Shown in pieces: positions 27,603-34,517 of a DNA stretch of 64,000 bases (its first letter is position 1; each line of letters starts with the position of its first letter). The notes under the pieces were generated by a model, which made no database searches, was not told the origin of the DNA, and saw only the letters and a list, made by a program, of their open reading frames with translations. The stretch is from contig NZ_JADNRC010000002.1 in the NCBI RefSeq assembly GCF_015594725.1, positions 346,339 through 410,338 of the forward strand, read 5' to 3'. Position numbers and translations under genes: made by a program. This DNA is from Flavobacterium sp. ALJ2. GTDB taxonomy: Bacteria; Bacteroidota; Bacteroidia; Flavobacteriales; Flavobacteriaceae.

Positions 27603-28949
27603 TTATTTAGGCAATATTTTTTTACTGTATGGAGGTAATGAAATTATTGAACCAAACACATGACTCAATCCATTTGGATTTAGTGTATAGCCATGGCAAT
27701 AAAAACAAGATCTGGAATCACCTGCATTACTTGCTGAACTTGGAGATTGAAAATAGGTCTCCATAGTAGTATTTGCTAATTGCCCTGTTCCAATTGCATC
27801 TCCTTTATGAATAGAATCTGTTGCTGATCCATATGGATAGGATTTACCATTTGGCACCGAACCACCAAAAGTCCATGTAGCACCTATTAATAAATAATTT
27901 CTCCTGATATCTTTAGCATCTAGCATTTTTCGTACTGCATTATTAATAGAAATAATTTCACTATTAGAATCTGCCGGAGTTTTATCCTCTCCATTTGGAA
28001 CTGTATTTGATGCCACTCCCCAAGCCATAATTCTTCTGGCCGTAGGACTATTAACAGCCGGATTTGTAATTATAATTGAATCTGCCTTAACTGTCATATT
28101 CTGGATATTTTGCGCTCCTACAGTATCATTTGCATTAGCATTAAAAAGCCATCCTTCACCAGTATCTGCCTTTACCTGTTTTATTTTATCATTTACATCT
28201 CTGTAGGCATATGCTGCATTAGGCGAATTTTTTTCATGTTCAAAAGTAGCCCAAATCATTTCGGGATGCCCAGCTACACTTCCTACAACGTGCATTCCTA
28301 CCAGAGCTAATGTTGTAGTTGTTTGTCCATTTACAACCCATTTATTCGGATTAGATTTATCATAAGTTGGAATCTTTGCTTGGATAGTAATATAACTAGC
28401 TGCATTAGGTAAATCTTTAACTTCAATCCATGACGTTTTTAATTCCATTGCCAAAGCATCGGGATCAGGTGGAGTTGCCCAACCTTTGGTTTTTGCATAA
28501 GCCAAAATACTATCTCGTGCACTAGCAGTTGTTGGAAATTGATTGCCATTTAATTTCCCTTCATTAACTCCTGTTAAAAAATAAGCATATACATCGTTAA
28601 CCATCGTGATATAATATACTAATGATTTATTTTCTCCCATTAAAGCGCCATTAGATCCTGCCTGCCCTTGCTCCGTTTGAACTTCTTCACCTTTAGAATT
28701 AAAAAAAACAGATTTTTTACCCACTTTAAATTCCTGTAAAACATTCACTGGATCTACTTTACTTTCAATAACTGGTTTTACATTTTTAATAACTTTACCT
28801 TTAGTATCTATAAACGAAAGCAATCCTTTAGCATCTGTTACAATACGACTTACTTGTACTAGTTTATTAGTTTCGTCCTTAACTTTCTCATCACTTTTTT
28901 GAGGCTCTACCTCAAATAGCCTTCCTGATTTATCCCTTACAAGTGGCAA
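27603..28949 (-). CDS. CxxCH-containing protein, probable C-terminal part of a frameshifted gene
   Basis: A 448-residue reading frame whose only start is a TTG inside what looks like continuing sequence (reading NRLPLVRDKSGRLFEV across the start). It has no signal peptide of its own. Near the C-terminus, CFYCH is a CxxCH haem c-attachment motif, preceded by GQLANTTMETYFQ and followed by a Gly/His segment, like other secreted cytochrome-like proteins. Shifting one base in the T5 run at 28963-28967 joins it to the lipoprotein frame upstream and gives NQKNGPNRLPLVRDK. Read together the product would be about 600 residues. No function is assigned beyond a probable haem-binding or redox role outside the cytoplasm. 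Confidence 0.7.
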   Translation of the reverse strand: MPLVRDKSGRLFEVEPQKSDEKVKDETNKLVQVSRIVTDAKGLLSFIDTKGKVIKNVKPVIESKVDPVNVLQEFKVGKKSVFFNSKGEEVQTEQGQAGSNGALMGENKSLVYYITMVNDVYAYFLTGVNEGKLNGNQFPTTASARDSILAYAKTKGWATPPDPDALAMELKTSWIEVKDLPNAASYITIQAKIPTYDKSNPNKWVVNGQTTTTLALVGMHVVGSVAGHPEMIWATFEHEKNSPNAAYAYRDVNDKIKQVKADTGEGWLFNANANDTVGAQNIQNMTVKADSIIITNPAVNSPTARRIMAWGVASNTVPNGEDKTPADSNSEIISINNAVRKMLDAKDIRRNYLLIGATWTFGGSVPNGKSYPYGSATDSIHKGDAIGTGQLANTTMETYFQSPSSASNAGDSRSCFYCHGYTLNPNGLSHVFGSIISLPPYSKKILPK

Positions 28950-28953
28950 ACGG

Positions 28954-29409
28954 TTAGGCCCATTTTTGGTTAATATTGCCTACTGCACTAAGTATTTCGT
29001 TTGGATTATGCTGCGTCATAGTTCGTTTTCCTTTAGCATCTGGAGGCGATACATTATAAAATACCGAAGATTCTAAAACTGTTCCTTTTCCGCTGTAAGT
29101 CCCCGAGGCTGGAGATGTAATCCATAAAAACATCTGCTCTGACCATTTATAAAAATCACAATTATTATTATGAGGAAACGTAACACTGTTTGCTGGCGTT
29201 ACTAATCCATTTTCTGACGCTTTTCCTGTCTTAAACCAGGAATTAAATTCAGACTCAGAAACTGTACAGGATTGTTTTACATCTTGTGGTAAATATTCAT
29301 CACTAATAGAAACTGATGTTGCTAATTCCTTTTTTTTATTACATCCTACAAATAGGATTATTGCTACAGTAAACAATACTACCGCAATTTTTATGGCTAT
29401 TTTTTTCAT
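28954..29409 (-). CDS. N-terminal lipoprotein part of the frameshifted CxxCH protein
   Basis: A 151-residue frame with a signal peptide and lipobox ending at Cys23 (ILFVGC). The body contains FPHNNNCDFYKWSEQMFLWITSP and SVFYNVSPPDAKG and ends abruptly at QKWA. The stop is created right after a run of five A on the coding strand (28963-28967), and one extra A would continue into the 448-residue frame. The two pieces together look like one secreted lipoprotein. Either a real mutation, a sequencing error at the homopolymer, or less likely programmed slippage explains the break. Confidence 0.7.
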   Translation of the reverse strand: MKKIAIKIAVVLFTVAIILFVGCNKKKELATSVSISDEYLPQDVKQSCTVSESEFNSWFKTGKASENGLVTPANSVTFPHNNNCDFYKWSEQMFLWITSPASGTYSGKGTVLESSVFYNVSPPDAKGKRTMTQHNPNEILSAVGNINQKWA

Positions 29410-29577
29410 TTTATTTATTTATTTTATTTTAAAAATTGGTTATTTTTTTGCAAAGCCATTACATCTTTATACGATAGGTTTTCTAACATTTAATTATGTA
29501 ATGATTGTCCTTCGATCGCTCAACAGTAACTTTTAGTTTCGACAATAGAATCTCTCATAGCCTATAGTTTTTCTAGA

Positions 29578-29796
29578 TTAATTAGATAAAAAACTAACTG
29601 TTTCTGAATATTTAAACCACAGTGTAGCATGTTTACTATATAAAAAAGTTTCATTAAAATTAGGCAACCTGTCATTATTATATACCAAGATGTCTATTTG
29701 TAAATTCTCTTTTATAGGTTCAATAAAATTTGAATGATTATGAAGACTCTGGTAAGTACATATATCAAAGTCTAATTTTCTGGAAATCTGCGACAT
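29578..29796 (-). CDS. Possible small protein, unknown
   Basis: A 72-codon frame with an ATG preceded by an AT-rich segment and a protein-like composition (Phe, Tyr, Asn, Leu). No motif is recognised and no paralogue is seen. It is the only open frame in the 605-base gap between the CxxCH gene and the regulator gene. It may be a fragment or chance frame. Confidence 0.3.
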   Translation of the reverse strand: MSQISRKLDFDICTYQSLHNHSNFIEPIKENLQIDILVYNNDRLPNFNETFLYSKHATLWFKYSETVSFLSN

Positions 29797-29964
29797 ATTT
29801 AATTATTTAATAGGTTAAGTAATAAAGAATTTTGGGGAACATTTTCTTTTAATTAAAACCGTTCGGTTATTCAATAATAAAGAAACAATAATCTGACAAA
29901 TTCAGACAGCGTATAAATACCTGATTTTCAAAACAAATCAATTTAATTTAATCTCTCATAAAAT

Positions 29965-29988
29965 AACTTTCATTTATTTTTGAAAGTT
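29965..29988. promoter_or_regulatory. Operator-like palindrome, copy 1
   Basis: AACTTTCA, eight bases, TGAAAGTT: a perfect 8+8 inverted repeat upstream of the GbsR/MarR-type regulator gene. An identical architecture occurs at 30533-30556. The right half overlaps the TTG (-33) element of the candidate promoter, suggesting autorepression. Confidence 0.8.
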
Positions 29989-30010
29989 TAAAAACTTTTA
30001 CTTACATTTG
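29980..30010 (+). promoter_or_regulatory. Bacteroidota-type promoter of the GbsR/MarR-type regulator gene
   Basis: TTG at 29980-29982, a 20-base spacer and TACATTTG at 30003-30010, only four bases before the ATG, so the transcript may be leaderless. It overlaps the right arm of the palindrome at 29965-29988. Confidence 0.7.
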
Positions 30011-30014
30011 AACT

Positions 30015-30518
30015 ATGGAATTCAAAGAAGCAAAAAATAAATTTGTTCAAACATGGGGAGCATTAGGTTCACAATGGGGAATTAATAAAACTATGGCACA
30101 AATCCATGCTTTATTAATGATTTCTAACGAACCTGTTTCTATGGAAGATGTAATGGAAGAATTGCAAATTTCCCGCGGTAATGCCAGCATGAATTTAAGA
30201 GCTTTAATAGATTGGGGAATTGTTTACAAAGAATACAAATCGGGAGAAAGAAGAGAATTCTTTACCGCCGAAAAGGATTTAGATGAGCTTGCAGTAAAAA
30301 TTGCTAGAGAAAGAAGCAAACGCGAAATTAAACCAGCACTAAAAATCCTAAAAGAAGTTTCTTCGATTGATTCTAAAGATTCGGCTGAAGAAAAACACTT
30401 TGTTGAGCAAACGATCAAGTTATATGATTTTGTACTAAAAGCAGATAATATGCTGGATAAAATGACCGAATTCAAAGAAAACTGGCTAGGACGTTTGGTT
30501 ATAAAGATAATGAAATAA
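30015..30518 (+). CDS. GbsR/MarR-family winged-helix transcriptional regulator
   Basis: A 167-residue DNA-binding protein. The winged helix (about 20-85) includes GINKTMAQIHALLMISNEPVSMEDVMEELQISRGNASMNLRALIDWGIVYKEYKSGERREFFTAEKD, with the recognition helix around SRGNASMNLRAL and the wing around SGERREFF. The C-terminal half is helical and probably mediates dimerisation. GbsR-type regulators usually respond to small molecules or envelope stress. Both its own promoter and the gap before the next gene carry the same palindrome, so it is probably autoregulated and controls the downstream genes. Confidence 0.9.
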   Translation: MEFKEAKNKFVQTWGALGSQWGINKTMAQIHALLMISNEPVSMEDVMEELQISRGNASMNLRALIDWGIVYKEYKSGERREFFTAEKDLDELAVKIARERSKREIKPALKILKEVSSIDSKDSAEEKHFVEQTIKLYDFVLKADNMLDKMTEFKENWLGRLVIKIMK

Positions 30519-30532
30519 AAAAATTTAATAAA

Positions 30533-30556
30533 AACTTTCATTTTTTTCTGAAAGTT
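30533..30556. promoter_or_regulatory. Operator-like palindrome, copy 2
   Basis: AACTTTCA, eight bases, TGAAAGTT, same as at 29965-29988, lying between the regulator gene and the downstream operon. Flanking bases TTTAAAA and AACTATG are also shared with copy 1, suggesting a duplicated control region that lost the TAnnTTTG box. Confidence 0.8.
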
Positions 30557-30573
30557 TAAAACAATGAATAACT

Positions 30574-30909
30574 ATGAAGGCTATAAACTATTTAAATTTC
30601 TTTTTTGTCGGTTTACCAGTTGTACTGGGTATCGCAGGGATTATCCATGAAGTATTCCCGATTTTAGGCATCCTTGCAACAATCTTAACAGGTTTATTTC
30701 AAGTTATTATTGCTATAAAAATGATAATCGATGAACCCCATGACAAAAATCTTCAAATCTATATTACAAGTGTGATTCTATATTTTACAACATGTATTAC
30801 ATTCCCAAAAATCGAATATATACCGATACTAAAATACGGGCTTGTATTAATCCCGATACTTCTTGCCATTTATCTTTCAGTAATAATCTATAAAAAAACT
30901 TACCAATGA
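30574..30909 (+). CDS. Small integral membrane protein, unknown
   Basis: A 111-residue protein with about four hydrophobic helices (FFVGLPVVLGIAGIIHEVF, ILATILTGLFQVIIAIKMI, ITSVILYFTTCITF, YGLVLIPILLAIYLSVIIY). No known domain. Its stop overlaps the start of the DUF2071 gene by 4 bases, so the two are translationally coupled. First gene behind operator copy 2. Confidence 0.75.
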   Translation: MKAINYLNFFFVGLPVVLGIAGIIHEVFPILGILATILTGLFQVIIAIKMIIDEPHDKNLQIYITSVILYFTTCITFPKIEYIPILKYGLVLIPILLAIYLSVIIYKKTYQ

Positions 30910-31619
30910 GCTTTTTAACTGCCGAGTGGAAAAATTTAGCTTTATTTAATTACAAAATTGATCCTAAAATATTAGAAAAATATGTTCCTCTAGGAACTGA
31001 AATAGACACATGGAATAACAAATGTCATGTGAGTCTTGTAGGTTTTATGTTCGAGAATACAAAAGTATTAGGTGTCAAAATCCCTTTTCATATTGACTTT
31101 GAAGAAGTAAACCTTCGCTTTTATGTAAAGCGATTAGAAAATGGAGGATGGAAACGCGGCGTTGTGTTTATAAAAGAAATAGTTCCGAAAACTGCCATTA
31201 CTTTTATTGCAAACACATTATATCATGAGCATTATCAAACAAACAAAATGAAACATTCTGTTAGCGACAAACAAAATTCGAAGGCTTTTGTTTATCAATG
31301 GAAAAATCATAACATGTGGAATACAATCGAGCTTCAAACAGAAAAAGAAGTAAAAGAAATAGAATTAAACTCTGAAGCCGAATTTATTACCGAACATTAT
31401 TTTGGATATACAAAATACGATAAGAATACCACTTTTGAGTATGAAGTAACTCACCCAAGATGGGAACAACTAGCAATAATCGATTATAAAATAGCTGTCG
31501 ATTTTGAAGATAATTACGGAAAGGATTTTGCCTTCCTGAATCAAACAAAACCCCTTTCGGCTTTTTTAGCAGTTGGATCTAAGATTACTGTCGAGAACAA
31601 GAAAAAAATAAAGTCATGA
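30906..31619 (+). CDS. DUF2071 (YqjF-like) family protein
   Basis: A 237-residue protein of the DUF2071 family, recognised by FLTAEWKNLALFNYKIDP near the N-terminus, VNLRFYVKR in the middle and the late HPRWEQLAIIDYKIAVDFEDNYGKDF segment. The family is related to the acetoacetate-decarboxylase-like fold, but its function is not established. It overlaps both neighbours by 4 bases, so it belongs to a tightly coupled operon. Confidence 0.88.
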   Translation: MSFLTAEWKNLALFNYKIDPKILEKYVPLGTEIDTWNNKCHVSLVGFMFENTKVLGVKIPFHIDFEEVNLRFYVKRLENGGWKRGVVFIKEIVPKTAITFIANTLYHEHYQTNKMKHSVSDKQNSKAFVYQWKNHNMWNTIELQTEKEVKEIELNSEAEFITEHYFGYTKYDKNTTFEYEVTHPRWEQLAIIDYKIAVDFEDNYGKDFAFLNQTKPLSAFLAVGSKITVENKKKIKS

Positions 31620-31972
31620 ATGCAAATCTTAATATTATTGGGTATTTCATTTACTTAATAATTACCATTTTCATTATTGTTCGGGTTGGAAAAGCCTGTT
31701 ATAAAAATGGCAATATATTCGTTTCCGAACTTATACCCGATCATGAAGATTTATGTCTTCGAATAAACCAGATATTGCTTTTGGGGTATTATCTATTAAA
31801 TATTGGTTATTGTGCCATGACTTTAATTTCGTGGGAAACAATAATAGCTACCAACCAACTCATAGAAGTTATAGCAACCAAAACAGCAATTATCATATTT
31901 ATAATCTCAGGATTACATTATTTAAACATCATTATAATAACTAAATACATTCAGAAATTAATTAATAACTAA
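31616..31972 (+). CDS. Small membrane protein, paralogue 1
   Basis: A 118-residue protein with about three transmembrane helices. It shares with the next gene the pattern IGYxIYL at the N-terminus, a KxCYKNGNI-type turn, a charged loop, and GYYLLNIGYCAMTL (GFYLLNLGFALMIL in the next). The two are clearly tandem paralogues. Family not recognised. Confidence 0.72.
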   Translation: MNANLNIIGYFIYLIITIFIIVRVGKACYKNGNIFVSELIPDHEDLCLRINQILLLGYYLLNIGYCAMTLISWETIIATNQLIEVIATKTAIIIFIISGLHYLNIIIITKYIQKLINN

Positions 31973-31985
31973 TAAATCAAACATC

Positions 31986-32363
31986 ATGGAAACTACAAAA
32001 ATTTTAATCGGTTATCTAATCTATTTACCAATAGCACTTTTCCTAACATATTATGTTTCTAAAACTTTATTCGCAAACGGAAAAATATATATGCTAGACA
32101 TCTTTAGAGGAAGGGAAGAAATTGCAGATGCAACCAACAAACTTTTCGAAACTGGGTTTTATCTTCTTAATCTTGGCTTTGCCTTAATGATATTAAGAAT
32201 AAGCGAAGACATTAATAACTATCAAATCTTAATTGAAGCTCTAAGTTATAAAATAGGAAGTTTTTCTATTTACCTCGGATTGATGTTATTCCTTAATTTG
32301 TATTTCTTTTTTAGAGGGAAAAAAAAAGCTAGAGAAGCACAGCTAGAAGACAGATTAATTTAA
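31986..32363 (+). CDS. Small membrane protein, paralogue 2
   Basis: A 125-residue protein with transmembrane segments near 8-25, 55-72 and 90-108 and a basic tail (GKKKAREAQ). Paralogous to the preceding gene and 13 bases after it. It ends the tightly coupled part of the operon; a perfect palindrome follows. Confidence 0.72.
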   Translation: METTKILIGYLIYLPIALFLTYYVSKTLFANGKIYMLDIFRGREEIADATNKLFETGFYLLNLGFALMILRISEDINNYQILIEALSYKIGSFSIYLGLMLFLNLYFFFRGKKKAREAQLEDRLI

Positions 32364-32381
32364 AAAAGTTAATTAATAACT

Positions 32382-32413
32382 AAACCTAACAGGTTTTAAA
32401 ACCTGTTAGGTTT
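32382..32413. repeat. Perfect 32-bp palindrome
   Basis: AAACCTAACAGGTTTT followed directly by its reverse complement, with no spacer and no good T-run, so it is not a typical terminator. Its arms resemble those of the element at 15423-15455 (AAACCCGACAAG). It probably belongs to a dispersed family of palindromic intergenic elements. Confidence 0.85.
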
Positions 32414-32426
32414 AATACTTCACAAA

Positions 32427-33335
32427 ATGAGTAAGCTTATCATAGCAGCTGGAACAGGGTTTTTAGGTCAAGTATTAGTCAATCATTTCAAAAATAAATT
32501 TGAAGAAATTATAATTCTAACCCGAGGAAAATCAAAAACTATTGAAAGAATAAAATACGTTAACTGGAATGCAAAAACTTTTTCTGGTTGGGAAAGCGAG
32601 CTTGAAGGCGCAACGATTTTAATTAATCTAGCAGGAAAATCTGTAGATTGCCACTATAGCAAAGAAAACAAAAGAGAAATTCTATTATCTCGAATCGAAA
32701 GTACCCGAATTTTAAACAAAGCTGTTTTAAATTGTGTAACTCCACCTAGGCATTGGCTAAATTCATCAACAGCAACAATTTATCGATTTTCATTAGATAA
32801 AGAAATGGATGAAACTACCGGTGAAATCGGAAATGACTTTTCTATAAATGTGGCTCTTTCTTGGGAAAAAGCCTTTTTTAAAACAGAAACTCCAAATACA
32901 TTAAAAACCGCACTAAGAACTTCGATAGTTTTAGGAAAGGAAGGAGGCGCTTTTATTCCGCTTAAAACCTTAGCCAAAATTGGATTCGGAGGGAAACAAG
33001 GAAAAGGAAATCAATTTATTAGTTGGATTCACGAAGACGATTTTGCAAATGCAATAGATTTTATACTCCAAAAAGAAATGATTGGGATTGTTAATATTGT
33101 TTCACCAAAACCGATTCGTAATGCTGACTTTATGAAGAAACTTCAAAGAGCTGTTGGTTTTCCTTTGGGAATCCCAGTAAACACATTTTTACTTAAAATT
33201 GGTGCTTACTTTATTCGAACAGAACCCGAATTGGTTTTAAAAAGCCGAAACGTGATTCCAAAAAAGCTTTTAGAAAATGGTTTTAAATTTAAGTATGAGA
33301 ATGTAGAGAATGCTTTCAAAAATTTATTGAAGTAA
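32427..33335 (+). CDS. TIGR01777-family NAD(P)-binding epimerase-like protein
   Basis: A 302-residue extended SDR. The N-terminal nucleotide-binding motif is IIAAGTGFLGQVLVNHF (the GxxGFLG pattern). Typical family blocks are INLAGKSVDCHYSKENKREILLSRIEST, LNSSTATIYRFSLDKEMDE, FSINVALSWEKAF, ALRTSIVLGKEGGAFIPLKTLAKIGFGGKQGKGNQFISWIHEDDF, and a C-terminal DUF1731-like end. In eukaryotes the relative is SDR39U1; the bacterial role is unknown. It precedes the SRPBCC gene by 30 bases and is probably in the same operon. Confidence 0.9.
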   Translation: MSKLIIAAGTGFLGQVLVNHFKNKFEEIIILTRGKSKTIERIKYVNWNAKTFSGWESELEGATILINLAGKSVDCHYSKENKREILLSRIESTRILNKAVLNCVTPPRHWLNSSTATIYRFSLDKEMDETTGEIGNDFSINVALSWEKAFFKTETPNTLKTALRTSIVLGKEGGAFIPLKTLAKIGFGGKQGKGNQFISWIHEDDFANAIDFILQKEMIGIVNIVSPKPIRNADFMKKLQRAVGFPLGIPVNTFLLKIGAYFIRTEPELVLKSRNVIPKKLLENGFKFKYENVENAFKNLLK

Positions 33336-33365
33336 AATCTTTAACAAAGATAACGCCTATTAATT

Positions 33366-33836
33366 ATGACAACAATTCATCTTACAACAAAAATAAATGC
33401 ACCAAAAATAAATGCACCAAATAAAATCGTCTTTGATAATTCTAGAGATATTGATGTTCATCAACAATCTGCAAGCAAATCAAAAGAAGTTGCAATTGCT
33501 GGTACAACAACTGGATTAATAAATTATAACGGAACGGTAACTTGGCGTGGTAAACACTTCGGAGTTTATTTAACTCATAAAAGCCGAATTACAGCCATGG
33601 ATTTTTGCAACTATTTTGTAGATGAAATGGAACAAGGAAAATTTAAATCATTTAAACACGAGCATTTTTTTAAAGAAGAAAACGGGCAAACAATCATGAC
33701 TGATAAATTACAATATGAAACTCCATTTGGAATATTTGGAAGTTTGTTTGATTATTTATTTTTAAAGAAGTATTTAACTCTATTCCTTTTAGAAAGAAAC
33801 AAAATTCTAAAAGAAGTATCTGAAAGAAATAACTAA
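33366..33836 (+). CDS. SRPBCC-family (START-like) protein
   Basis: A 156-residue protein with the SRPBCC/polyketide-cyclase-like fold: THLTTKINAPK-type N-terminus, SKEVAIAGTTTGLINYNGTVTWRGKHFG, and NYFVDEMEQGKFKSFKHEHFFKEENGQTIMTDKLQYETPFG. The family binds small hydrophobic ligands. It often sits next to TIGR01777 proteins, as here. A 15-base tandem duplication in its N-terminus repeats INAPK as INAPN. The open frame continues after the stop for another 60 codons. Confidence 0.85.
   Translation: MTTIHLTTKINAPKINAPNKIVFDNSRDIDVHQQSASKSKEVAIAGTTTGLINYNGTVTWRGKHFGVYLTHKSRITAMDFCNYFVDEMEQGKFKSFKHEHFFKEENGQTIMTDKLQYETPFGIFGSLFDYLFLKKYLTLFLLERNKILKEVSERNN
33390..33419. repeat. 15-base tandem duplication within the SRPBCC gene
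   Basis: AAAATAAATGCACCA occurs twice in direct succession, adding five residues (INAPK INAPN) to the first beta strand compared with typical family members. Confidence 0.9.
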
Positions 33837-34022
33837 AACAACTATCATACTTTAATAAGTATCGCAAGTAAAGCTTTAAAAACCAATCAACTTGATGTTT
33901 TTTTTCAAAGTTTAATCATTAACAAAGATCAATATGGCATACTTTATGCTAAAACATTAGATAAGACAAACCTTTCAATCTTAAAAAACCTTGTCCCTAA
34001 AAACAATCTGATTTCTAATTAA
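33837..34022 (+). pseudogene. In-frame C-terminal gene remnant after the SRPBCC stop
   Basis: In the same frame as the SRPBCC gene, 61 codons stay open after its stop, reading NYHTLISIASKALK, VFFQSLIINKDQYGILYAKT and ILKNLVPKNN. There is no usable start codon. The composition is protein-like. It could be a fragment of a deleted neighbour. Not identified. Confidence 0.35.
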
Positions 34023-34055
34023 AACTAAAAATCATTAATTTTAAAAAAAAACTTT

Positions 34056-34454
34056 ATGACATTAAAAACTAAATTTTTATCAGCAGTATTTCTTACTGTT
34101 TCTTTTATTGGATTTGCACAAAGTAATTGTACCGAATTAAAAGGATGTGAAAGAAAAATATGTGAATTGAACACAAAATTAGAATATGCTAAACAGTATG
34201 GAAATCAATATAAAATCAGAGGAATTGAAAATGCCATCGCTCAAACCAAAAAGAACTGTACTCCAGAAAAAATAAACTATGACCTTGATAAAAAAGTAAA
34301 AGAAAAAGAACAAAAAGTTAAGGAAAGAAATGATGATTTAAATAAAGCGATTAAAAATCAAGAAGGAAAAGAAAAAATAAATAAAAAAAGAAAGAAGTTA
34401 GAAGAAGCAAAAGCAGAATTAGACAAAGCTGTTGCGGCTCAAAAAACAAAGTAG
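34056..34454 (+). CDS. DUF1090 (YqjC-like) secreted coiled-coil protein
   Basis: A 132-residue protein with a signal peptide (about 1-21, ending GFAQ), a cysteine-containing helical region (NCTELKGCERKICELNTKLE, then AIAQTKKNC) and a long Lys/Glu coiled coil to the end (about 75-130). The pattern of Cys spacing and helices matches DUF1090, known from E. coli YqjC. Function is not established; periplasmic location is expected. It has its own terminator. Confidence 0.82.
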   Translation: MTLKTKFLSAVFLTVSFIGFAQSNCTELKGCERKICELNTKLEYAKQYGNQYKIRGIENAIAQTKKNCTPEKINYDLDKKVKEKEQKVKERNDDLNKAIKNQEGKEKINKKRKKLEEAKAELDKAVAAQKTK

Positions 34455-34473
34455 GATTTACTTTCTCATATAC

Positions 34474-34505
34474 AAAAACCGATGTTAAGGCATCGGTTTT
34501 TTTTT
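34474..34505. terminator. Bidirectional terminator between the DUF1090 and UbiA-like genes
   Basis: Stem AAAAACCGATG/CATCGGTTTTT with a six-base loop and a T-run, in a convergent gap. Confidence 0.9.
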
Positions 34506-34517
34506 CACACCTAGATT

